Shown: positions 47,297 through 58,100 of the stretch, in pieces | How the letters are laid out: the number at the start of each line of letters is the position of its first letter | Position numbering within the stretch: position 1 is the stretch's first letter | Assembly (NCBI GenBank): GCA_002118135.1 | Contig: BDIU01000091.1 | Span: forward strand, 275,957-339,956 | Origin: Trebouxia sp. TZW2008 | Lineage: Eukaryota > Chlorophyta > Trebouxiophyceae > Trebouxiales > Trebouxiaceae | Length of the DNA stretch: 64,000 nt | Direction of reading: 5' to 3' | The notes under the pieces: generated by a model | Database searches by the model: none | What the model was told of the DNA's origin: nothing | Seen by the model: the letters and a program-made list of their open reading frames with translations, nothing else | Made by a program: the position numbers and the translations under genes

Positions 47297-50200
47297 CTGC
47301 CCCAGTGTAGCTAAACCTGGCAGAACAACTGTTGGAAAGGATGAGACTGGTGACATCATTGCCAGCTGACTCTGTTGCTGCACCGCTGCTGTCAGGAGTA
47401 TAGCCTACAGCAATAAGCAACTTCAGCCAGAAATGTCATGGATCAGCCTCGGGCTTGAGTCCATGCAATCAGGAAGATGCATTGGCAAGCTGATCGCCAG
47501 AAGTTTGTGAAGTCAATATCCCGGGGATTTAGATGTTGTCAATCGCCACAACAGCGTTAACCTTTGTGTTTGATCCATATCACTGCGTTCAATGGACACA
47601 TGTCTTAGCCGGGAAGTTCTGTGCGGTGACTCAGCAAAAGCTATATGTGCTTTGCCCAGTGCACATCATGCATGTGCTGACAAGGCTCCACAGATCATTG
47701 TATGCAGTGGTGAGCAGTGCTTTGCTGCACGGCCGTTGACAGCCTATGCAGGCACGCACATCACGCACTTTATCATGTGTAGAGCATGTTAAATGACGTC
47801 CCGTATAAAGTTGACATCGCCAATGCAGCAGGAACAACAAGCATCAAGAAAAACCTAAGACAGCAGGCAGCTTTGATAAACATGTGACAAGGGTGACACA
47901 ATATTAGCTGCCTGCAAGTCAATATGCTCACCCTACAACTGGACCTCACAAAGCATTACAGGATCTCCTGTGGCTTTGATCACCATAAACAACATCTCAC
48001 TTCACAAATGACTGCACTTGTTGACTGACTGCTCAATCTGAAAATGATATCAATCATTACACATACATTGCTGTGTGTAAGTGGCACAGTCCCTGTCTCT
48101 TAGGCAGGCTATCAAAAGCCTCACCATAGACCTGGACCTCACAAAGGACCAAGGGCCCTCCAGTTGCTTTGATCACCACAAATCAAATTGCATGTCTCAA
48201 GTGACCGCATATTTTGAGTGACTGCACATTATCGCAAGAACTCACCGTAGACCTGAACCTGACAAAGCACCAAGGGCCCTCCAGTGGCTTTGATGACCAC
48301 AAAGCGCCCTTGCCGGCTGCAGGGCACAGCCAAAGCCTGCGAGCTGGCAGTGAACTCCACTGGGTAGGCGCTGCAGTTGGTGTTGTCCAGCACTGTGTAG
48401 CTGTTGGGTGTGTTAGCAGCCTCATCGCCCACAAACACACTGAAGGGGGGCTGCCTTGTGCCCACAGCATCACTGCAGTGTCAAAACAGTGCAGTTCAGT
48501 GCCATGGCCGTTGTCCAGCACTGTGTAGCTGTTGGGTGTGTTAGCAAGCTAGCTGCCCACAAACACACTGAAAGGAGGCTGCCTTGTACCCACAGCATCA
48601 CTGCATTGTCAACACAGAGTCCTGTTGACTTGCTGATCTCTGCATTGTAACAGCAGAGTTTGTTTGACTTGACCACTTGTTGGTCAAGTCATGCATTGTC
48701 AAAAATGATCCTGGGATGAGGGAGCAGTGCAGTAGATGCTGTGTAGCCCAGAGTAGGTGCCAGATGTTGCAGCTAAATTGCCCACACAAACAAACCAAAG
48801 GGGTCCTGCCTTGTGCCAGCAGCATCACTGCATTATCACAACAGAGCTTTGTTGATATGATGAGTGCCCGATGCAGGTGAGCTTCATTGGGTAGGCGCTA
48901 CAGTTGGTGCTGTCCAGCACTGTGTAGCTGTTCGGTGTGATAACAGCCTCATTGCCCACAAACACACTTGAAGGGGGCTGCCTTGTGCCCAAAAAACCAC
49001 TGCACTCACCAAGTTGTTGATGATGGTGAAAGCATCACCGCATTCACCATCATCAGCAACTTGGTCCTCATGGCGCTCCGCGACTGGCGTGCACAGAAGC
49101 ACTGAAGTGTATAGAAACATTGCTGCATTGTCGCAGCAGAGCTGTATTGACTTGCCAAGCATTTGATGCAAGTGGACATACTGGGAAGCAGCGCACAGAT
49201 ACAGCACTGGTGATGTGGTGGGTGCAGAGCAAGTATACAAGCAGCCATCTCCGTTGACAGCACCAGGCAGCATAGCCAATGCACCAATTGCACAGGTTAG
49301 TCTTGCGTCTGTGCTGTATGTTACAGATGGTGTGACTCTGTACATCACTGCAGCATGGTCAGAATGCTATTCCAACCTTTGTATTTTCACATGCACACTG
49401 ATGCTCTTGAAGTCAAGTTTGTATAAGTGGAGCAGGCACTTGCAATTGCAGTGTGCAAAAGAGAAATGCAGATGCAAATGCTGCATGCGTCGCACGTCAT
49501 GATCACCGGGTGATGCACAACTTCATGCAATGGTGTTTGGGCATGTAGCAGCCTATCAATGACTGCTGCTTGTATGCTGTGATTCAGACACCCCTGTAGA
49601 TTGAGTTGACAAGCATAGCTGAGCACACATGGAGGTTGCATGCTGTTGTCATTCACTGATTAAGGCTCCAAATAAAAGGCCCCACTTGCTCTGAAGGCCA
49701 GTGTCCTTGATCGCAGCAGGCAACAATAACTGTTGCAGGTGCCCAGTTGAACAAAATGAGCATACACAATGCAGTAATGCATATGATACAAGACATCAGC
49801 ACACAAAGATTGTGACAAGCAGGTTTACCTGTTGAAGACAGTGACATTGACAATCTGGAATGTGTCTCCCAGGTCCACCTGCCAGTACTGTGCGCCCTGT
49901 GACAGTGTGGTGGCACAGCTGTCAGCTTGGCTGCTAATGCTGCCATCCACTGCTAAGGCTGATGTCAATTGCACTGAAGTGCTGCTCTGCACAGTGTCCT
50001 TACCAGCACTCAGCAGAGCTGGTGCTTCAGCACTGCCTGCACCATTGGGCACAGCTTGAGCGTTTTGTACGTATCTTGGATTGGGTTGTGGGTTATCTTT
50101 TTGATTGGATTAGGGTTTCATGTTGCTGATGCTTAGATTTAACAGTGTGATGGCACAACTGTCAGCTTGGCTGCTGGTGCTGCCGTCCACTGCTAAGGCT

Positions 50201-53200
50201 GATGTCGACTGCGCTAAGGTGGAGTTCTGCACAGTGTCCTTGCCAGCACTCAGCAGAGCTGGTGCCTCAGCACTGCCTGCAAGAAAGCTTAGCATTGGAT
50301 AGGGCAAAAGCTATGCTGCAGACAATTTGATGAGGGAGACTTATGCTACCTCGCGCGACACTGAGCGCTACCATACACAAAAGCTGAGGCTCTTTGAGCG
50401 TAAATTTCTGACCCCGCAGATATGCTTGATGCAGAAGCATTTGCAATGAACCACCTGCAGTGCCGACATGCTACAGCACAGACGACAACTTTTGCTTACA
50501 ACTACTAGCGCTCTCAACAGCAGCATCTCCCTCTGGTGACGGCAGAGGGGGCAGCTGGGTCGAGCCCCACACACAAGAGCAGAATCATACGCAATGCACC
50601 ATCCCCAGCCCAGGTATGCTGCATGCACAGACGGCAAAAATTGCTTACCAATGCTTGTGCTCTCAATAGCAGCACCACCTTCTGGTGGGGGTGGTGAGCG
50701 GGATCAGCTGGGTTGACGTCCTTCACCACAGATTTGCTTTACTGTACATATACTCTTTGCTGCAGCAGTGCTATATATGCCGGGAAATGCTGCACGCAGA
50801 GACTGAAATGACAGCAGTTCCCCCTTCAGGTGGGGGCGATGGGGGTGTTGTAGAGGTGGCAGCTGGGCTGATCGCGACTGTACTGATGGCGCATGTAGTC
50901 ATCACTGCCTAGGCTGAAATCAGCCAATAATTATGAACACTTGATAGCAGAAAAAGCAGCAGTTGCTCACCAATGCCAGCGCTCTCGACCGCAGCACCAC
51001 CTTCAGGTGGGGGTGGTGGCGGGGTGGTGGAGGGGGCAGCTGGGTTGACCCCAACACACAGGCAACTGTACTGGTGACGCAGGTAGTCATCACTGCCTAG
51101 GCTGAGATCAGCTAATGGCTCTGAGCAAGTGTTGCATGCAGCACTTGCTTACCAATACCAGCGCTCTCAACAGCAGCTCCCCCTTCAGGTGGGGGTGGTG
51201 GGGGGGTAGTGGAGGGGGCAGCAGGGTTGACACCAACACAAAGGCCACTGTACTGATGGCGCAGGTAGTCATCACTGCCTAGGCTGAAATCAGCCAAAGC
51301 CTCTGAGCAATTGCTGGTCAGCCACACCTCACTCCCAGCATTCAAGCTTGTGCTCTCACCTGCAACAGCTATATGTTTTAAGTATGCTACTTGTCTTGCA
51401 CAAGTGCCTGGAGATGAAATTGCAAATGCACACGTGCTTACTGAATGCACATAGAACTTGAAAAGGATGCAGCGAGTCCACACGTGCTGTCTCATGTAAC
51501 AGGCTGAATGGCCCAGCATTGCAAGCTTTAGAATGAAAACACTAAACAATCTCAACCTTGATTTTCCATTTGTTAACATGCAAACTTGGGAATCAGCACA
51601 TGCAGCTCACACAACATATACTGCTGCCAACTGGATGCTCAGAAGCAAGTGTACCAGAAGGATGCAAACATAGGCCAGTGGCAGAATGGTTGAGGGCAGA
51701 CAAGGCGCCGTTAACTGGGTACAGGGCCCACTGTAGAAAGGCAGTGTTGCAGCCGGTGGTCAGGGCAATCAGCCCGTTCAAGGAGGCCTGGAGGCACAGC
51801 CCAGGTTGCAGCCCACTTGCCACGTGCCTGCACCCACACGCATCAGATCTGATATATGTTTTTGCCGTGAAAAGGCAGCTCTACAGACAACATGCTTGAC
51901 CGCACGCGACAGACGAGCATTGACTCACGTGGACATTACTTGCTTGAACTCCTGCTGCGTCTGTTCATGACAGCATTGCTCAAATCATTGATTGGCTGAT
52001 TGGCTGATCAATCAACAATTGATGCATTAGTTATTTGCAGGCGTCGGTGATTGGGGGCAAGTCTAGGCAAATGTGAGCTGGTGCATGTTGTCATCTGATG
52101 TGCTGTACTGTAGCGTTGAGCTCAGTCTGGAAATTGTGACATCATGCATGTGACATTGGTAGCTGACTGATACATTCAATCTCAACGCAGCTCAGCAGCT
52201 CAAGGGTGTGCCGATGGTCAGATAGAACGCAGGACGTACTGAGCACATCTAATTCATCATGCATGTCCATACACTGTGTCATTACGTGAAAGCGCAATCC
52301 TATTTTAGGACTCTATAAGCACAGCAGATGTTGCTGCAACAAGTCAATAGTGTCTCAGCCAGAGAACTTGCCTGATAGACCCTCCGTGTGTGAGCTCAAA
52401 CACCAGCTGAGGAGACTGACTTGCATCACATCCCTGCCAGCACACATTGCATTGATCAGGCAGTCAATTCAGGAAGCAAAGCCTTGGCTGCATGGCCCAA
52501 GTCATGTAGCAGAAGTTTTCAATGTTTGAGACACATGAGCCCCAATTTGTTGTAAACGCTACTACTACAGCGACTGCTACTGCTACTGCTATTTGCAGCA
52601 GTCACAGTAACAACAAATTGTGCGAAACAATGGTCTTACTCATCATCGTATGGATGCAGCAAGCTTACTGTGGTGATGGTGACATTGCTTGCCACATCTG
52701 CAGCTCCAGTCGTATTGTCTGCGCAGCATACAAACATGTCAGCACTGGATACTACAATTCTGCATCATTGCCTGATTGTGAGATGTCATGTGATGAGCCT
52801 TGAAGATGGAAGCAGCCCACCTACAGTCGCTCGCAGCAGTGCATGTCTTACATCAGCTGAGTGGAAGACAAGACAGTTTGTTCACAAGTGCTAGCAGCAA
52901 TGCATGTCACACATATGCTGATTGGAAGACAAAATAGTTGGTTGATAGGTGCTGGCAGCAGTGCATGACTTACCTATGCTGACTGGAGTGAGGCAGACTT
53001 GAGTGGCGGGCTGCATGATGACTCCACTGCTGGTCAGCTCCCATACCTGCGCCATGCAAAGGCACAAAGTGTCGGGTGTTGTGACCTTTGCTTGGCTGTG
53101 TTTGCAAGCCTTCAATGTGCAAGTCATGACGTGGTCTGCTACATACAGTCAGTGCAAAGATTCATCTGTTTCTTGTGTCCCTGCTGCTTCTTCATGTCTA

Positions 53201-53882
53201 CATGCTGACCAAGCTCATGTTTGGTCAACATCAGGCCCATATAATGTCTCATCAATGTCATTGCTATGAGTCATCATGCATAGTGTCATTGCTACTTGCC
53301 CTGTATGCAAAGCCATCTGCAGTTGCAGAGGCAAGCTGATTTGGAACACGTCCGGTTGACTTGGAAGCATGACCAGCTACACAGTAATCTTGAAATGGCT
53401 TGGCCATTGCATGGCGGGTCAGCTGGCGAGTGTTTGGCGTATACCTGGTTGTCGCTGGGCACATTGCACCCAGGTTTAAGCGTCAGCCCGCCGCTGGCAC
53501 CAGTCACCCCAGTTGCAAGACATTGACCACTTGAGACATCTTTCAAATGCATGATGCTTGGGTCTGCTGCCTGCACAGTGCCCTGATAGAACACTGACAG
53601 AGTCAGCAGCACCTGCAGTCCAGCAAGATGCCGCTTTGCCAAATCGTCTCTTCCGCGGCGAAGTTGTCGCCTGCGAGTTGAAAGCTTAAGGAGGCTGTGT
53701 TTGGACTGACCTGGGCTAGGAGGAGTGGCGAGATGAAAGCCAGTGATCTGTTGGCTATCATATCTGCAGGCACGCACGGCCTCAGCAGTCACAAGCTCGC
53801 TGTGACGAGCTTGTGACGATCGCACACTTGTTTGGAAAGTTGCAAAAACCAGATGCACGGACGAGTACGCATGCAGGGCCAT
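47297..53882 (-). CDS. Secreted lectin-like protein with ricin-B-like and fucolectin/F5-8-type domains, partial model
   Basis: Exons supported by phase: 53445-53882, 52974-53046, [weak 52381-52406], 51655-51827, 51153-51359, 49829-50036, 48246-48472, 47297-47404. The first carries a hydrophobic stretch, LAGLQVLLTLSVFYQGTVQA, likely a signal or anchor, though about 100 residues precede it. Then come ricin-B-like pieces: SSGQCLATGVTGASGGLTL, GLQPGLCLQASLNGLIALTTGC and ATGLCLHPSG. A Pro-rich hinge PSTTPPPPPPEGG follows. The next part resembles a fucolectin/F5-8 domain: LAVDGSISSQADSCATTLS, YWQVDLGDTFQIVNVTVFN, PCSRQGRFVVIKATGG, LCQVQVYG. This suggests carbohydrate binding at the cell surface or wall. 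At least one exon between 52974 and 51827 and the 3' end are unresolved. Nearly every exon has decayed copies beside it. Confidence 0.7.
47950..48190 (-). repeat. Two copies of the end of the lectin exon 48246-48472
   Basis: Minus-strand 'gatcaaagc(a/c)ac(t/a)ggag' through the donor 'gtc(c)ag(g)t(c)ta.ggtgag' recurs at about 48115-48185 and 47930-47990, downstream of the true donor at 48245. Confidence 0.7.
48480..49030 (-). repeat. Three copies of the start of the lectin exon 48246-48472
   Basis: 'tgatgctgtgggcacaaggc' plus the bases encoding PPFSVFVG and the YTVLDNTNC part recurs near 48495-48605, 48725-48835 and 48885-49010. One copy has a stop in place of the Asp after the FVG codons. 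The intact copy is the last one in transcription direction. Confidence 0.8.
50105..50290 (-). repeat. Truncated copy of the lectin exon 49829-50036
   Basis: About 170 bases, very similar to the exon start including its acceptor, encode GSAEAPALLSAGKDTVQ and ALAVDGSTSSQADSCAI, then stop matching before the YWQVDLGD segment. No donor is present, so it is not a complete alternative exon. Confidence 0.85.
50505..51130 (-). repeat. Four copies of the Pro-rich lectin exon 51153-51359
   Basis: Copies ending in EGGAAVESAGIG plus a donor lie at about 50975-51115, 50810-50930, 50655-50745 and 50505-50610, progressively shorter and more decayed with distance. The nearest still encodes SDDYLRHQYSCLCVGVNPAAPSTTPPPPPPEGG but lacks a usable acceptor. 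Confidence 0.85.
52830..52975 (-). repeat. Copies of the end of the lectin exon 52974-53046
   Basis: Segments like 'gcagcagtgcatgacttacctatgctgactgga' (plus strand) recur near 52833, 52893 and 52955, about 61 bases apart. They span the donor of the exon at 52974. Confidence 0.65.
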
Positions 53883-55135
53883 GCAAGGTGGCGCAGGTGG
53901 CTCGAACTAGAGGTGCTGTCATGCATGCAATACCTGTGCTGGTCAAGGCGGAAGCAGGCGAGCAGTTGTCGGTGACGCAATGCAGGATGAATGTGCAGAT
54001 CTTACAAAGCGATGCGAAGGTTGCCCGCTTCACGCAGGATCTGGAGAAACAGTGAAAGCAGTCAACGCTGCATGCCGCACGATTTGAAGCTAGGTCTGGT
54101 AAGGGGGAGTCTAAAGCGACGCCTGACAGACATGCAGACATCACAAGGTCATCAAGCTATTTTGGTGGCGTTCCAAATACCTTTAGAGGTCAGAACGACT
54201 TGGGAAATGTGAGTCTTGAAGCACCTGGTCTGTGGTCACAACTAGTGATTCTAGTGAGGCCTCTTGCCTTAGAGGTTGAAGTCATGTTGATAGCCATAGC
54301 AGCTTTGAACAGCAGTTAGCATTGAGAGGTAACGGCATGCTGTAGCTCCTGTCAGCGTTTTCAAAGGCTCCTGGCGCAGGATACCTAAAACTCAGAGCAG
54401 TGTATTCCTCCAGCTCCTGATCAGCACTGCTCTGCTGAACAGGTGATTCCAAAACTGTGAGCATTGGAATAAGTTGTCTCACCAAAATTCTCCACACAAG
54501 TTTTAGCTTGACCATTTGGCTAAGCTGGACTTGGCCTCGCATGGCTAGCGATGCTCATCAAAGATGCTACCAAGCTGCATGCGGAAGCAAAACTACATAT
54601 ACATGGAGCTCTCCGTCTGAGTTTGCCCCAATATTGCGGCATTATTGAGATCCTGTTTCTGGACCTGCAGTGCAAAGGGGAATGCATTGGTATGAAATCC
54701 AATTGCCATGCTCAAGGCACTCAGCTTTGACAACAAATGGTCAGCTGAGACTCGGCAACTGAACAATAGCTTTGTGTGCATAGAAGAGACATGTTTGCAT
54801 GATGCTCAGATCCCTTACGCATGCCATTACGACAGTGCACTGCGTAAGCCAATCTGCAACGTCATGAAAAGCGCCATGATTTGCAGTGATGTGCGCAGAG
54901 ATGGGCACTCAACAGCATGACCGTGTGTTAGTGGGATTGCATAGCACAAACTGTAAGCAAGACAAGCTCAAGCTGCCACAAGCCATACCAATGCAATATA
55001 GGGGCTGCTTACAACTGTAAGCAAGCCAAGGTGAAGCTGCCAAATGCCCTTCAAGTCCCTATGGCTGCAATCAGATGCTTGCAGTTTGTTGCATGCCAGC
55101 AGCACTCACCAAGAGACCCTCTCCTGCCTCATTTG
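53883..55135. other. Gap with possible 3' exon of the TGD4-like gene
   Basis: A minus-strand frame around 54282-54449 after an acceptor-like 'cctgttcag' reads QELEEYTALSFRYPAPGAFENAD and ends in TGA; it could be a terminal exon of the gene at 55136. A plus-strand frame at 53813-54055 has no recognisable family. Confidence 0.35.
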
Positions 55136-58100
55136 CTAGGTCTTCAGGCAGAGCCACATGCCGTTGTACCAGGCTGCGCCCAAACGCAGGCTGCTTCTGA
55201 GACCTTTCATACCTGGATAACAGCACATGTGCTTCCACACCTCAATTTTTACTGTGGCAAAACCTGATGCGCATGCGAGTTTGAAGGCTTGCAAGACAGG
55301 GTGCTGCACCTTAACTCCACTGACAATTCTGAATGTCTCGCCCATCCAGTATGCATTCAATATGCAGCTGGTGAAACACCATCAGACCTGCTTTGCTGAT
55401 TTGTATCTGATCTGAAGCCTTGTCTCATGAGCGAGACCGTGCATCTGCACTGCAAGCCTTGTGAGACAAGCTGGCCCCATCATCTACCCAAGACCCACAG
55501 CCGCAGTGCAGGCTGCATTTGCTATCCTGGCCATGCATACAAGGCTTGTCAGGTCACCAAAGTCGCTCACCTGATGTTTCCATAGTTTTCAGTGCCAAAG
55601 GTCAGCCCGAACTTGGGCTGGCGTATTCTGAAGTCAAAGCCACCAGAAAAAGCAAACCAAAAGCTGGGCTGCCACCAGGCCTTGAAGGCCAGAGCTGCAC
55701 TCACACCAGCTGTGCCTATCATGCCCTTAACCACAGTGTTCTTATTGGCCTGTGACACACCATACAATAAGGATGTTGTTGATGATCTGGAAAACACTAC
55801 ATTGACAGGGACATCAGCTATAGGTGAATTGATTGCAAGGTGCTTGTTCAAATGTATGTGAGGATTGGTGAAAGCTGGGCTGCCACCAGGCCTTGACAAG
55901 CAGAGCTGCATTCACCCCAGCTGTGCCTATCACGCCCTTGATCAGAGTGTTCTTGTTGGCCTGTGATACATCATACCAACATGTACTACATCAGCTGAGC
56001 CCACCGTGACCTTGGTCAGGGTCTTTCTGTTGACCTGACATCCACAATGATCGACAACATCACAAAGACTTGACAAGACAAACGAGGATGAGTCAAGTGC
56101 CTGGCATGAGGGTGTACTTGCTGGCCTGTGACACCACAACAGGCACATAAGCTACTTGTGAAACCCCAACAGGCACTGATGGCAAGAGCTCAAAACAATG
56201 CTCTTGACAGCCAGATTGAAGCAGTTACAGGGGCACTCAACAGCAATGGCAGAAGTAAACCTGCCATGCAGCTGCTAGCTGGAGCTCCGTGGCCTGGTCA
56301 TCAGGCAGCGGAATGGAGGCCGGGTCCCCATTGCCTACTCCATGGTCACCACTGACTAAACTGCTCACTACCTGCAACCACAGTATGTAACTTTGATCCC
56401 TAGAAACATCAGCCCTGATTACAAGAACGACAATCGTAGCAGCATGAGTTTGACGCACAGCCAACAGCTATCATGGCAGCATGGGGTAAACGCAGGGGCG
56501 ATGACCAAGAACCTGCAAGCCTATGATGTGGTAGTGGTTGTTACACTTGTCTGTAGTACAGTCCTGAACAGCTGCTGCTTCTGGCTGTCATGACAGGTTT
56601 ACAGGTCAGGTACACACATGACTGATGGTCGCAAACCTGCAAGCCAATGTCGAGGTAGTTGGTGACGCCGACGACATCATGGTGCTCCAGGGGATTGTGG
56701 GAGAGGCGCTGCACAGCCTGGTGGTGCAGAAAGGAGACCACCAGCTGCCGCTGCCCTTGCACCTCCACTGCTGCTGTGAAAGTGCCCTTGCCTGCAAAAC
56801 ACATAGGTCCACTGAGGGTGTAGCCTGACTCGCATGATGAGTGTTATCTCTGGATCGTGTTCTTCCTGCACCAGCTGCTGATGCCCCTGCACCTCCAGCG
56901 CCACGTTGGACAAAGTCTTGCCTGCAGGGTGTATGGACGTAATTAGGCACAAAGTCTGGCTTGCAAAGTGGCTGCTCTGTCAAACTTTGGTGTTGACATT
57001 TTCAATGGGAGAGGCACCGCACTGCCTGGTGGTGCAGCAAGGTCACCACCTACTGCTGCTGTCCCTGCGCCTCCACTGCTGCTGTGAATGTACCCTTGCC
57101 TGCAAGGAGCATGGGTACTGAGCATGTAGCATGGCTTATACCGATCACACTAACTTCTGGCTATATGTGCTTCATTCCCAAGCCTTCTGTATGCATGTGG
57201 GCAGTGACTTGGTTTTCGGCTGCGCAGCCCTTGCATCTCCACTGCCGCTGTGAATGTGCCTTTGCCTGCAAATCACATAGGTCCCTTGAGGGTGTAGCCT
57301 GGCTCAGGTATCAAATGTGATCTCTGCATAGTCTTCTTCCTGCACCAGCTGCTGATGCCCCTGCATTTCCAGCGCCCCGTTGGACAAAGTCTTGCCTGCA
57401 GGGTGTATGGACATAATAAGGCACAAAGTCTGGCTTGCAAAGTGGCTGCTCTGTCAAACTTTGGTGTTGGCATTTTCAAAGGGAGAGGCACCGCACCGCC
57501 TGGTGGTGCAGCAAGGTCACCACCTACTGCCGCTGTCCCTGCGCCTCCACTGCTGCTGTGAATGTACCCTTGCCTGCAAGGAGCATGGGTTTACTGAGCA
57601 TGTAGCATGGCTTATACCGATCACACTAACTTCTGGCTATATGTGCTTCATTCCCAAGCCTTCTGTATGCATGTGGGCAGTGACTTGGTTTTCGGCTGCG
57701 CAGCCCTTGCATCTCCACTGCCGCTGTGAATGTGCCTTTGCCTGCAAATCACATAGGTCCCTTGAGGGTGTAGCCTGGCTCAGGTATCAAATGAGATCTC
57801 TGCATAGTCTTCTTCCTGCACCAGCTGCTGATGCCCCTGCATTTCCAGCGCCATATTGGAACACAGCCTTGCCTGCAGGATGTGTAGACATAAGAAGGCA
57901 CGAAGCCTGGCTTGCAAAATGGCTGCTGTGTGAATCTTCGGTGCTGGCATTGTCAATGGGAGGGGCACTGCACCGCCTGGTGGTGCAGGAAGGTCACCAC
58001 CAACTGCCGCTGCCCCTGCACCCCCACTGCTGCTGTGAATGTGCCCTTGCCTGCAAAGTGCACTCTGTTATGAATGTGTCCTTGCCTGCAGGATGCATAC

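Noticed and set aside
50065..50125. Telomere-like 'ggattagggtttc' stretch
   Set aside because: Only one or two telomere-like units occur inside an intron; not an interstitial telomeric repeat.
51665..51740. tRNA-like 5' end (gtggcagaatggttgagg)
   Set aside because: No acceptor-stem partner or T-loop consensus follows, and the stretch is the antisense of a lectin-like coding exon.
53813..54055. 81-codon plus-strand frame as an exon of a new gene
   Set aside because: It overlaps the 5' end of the lectin-like gene in antisense and has no recognisable family or clear splice partners.
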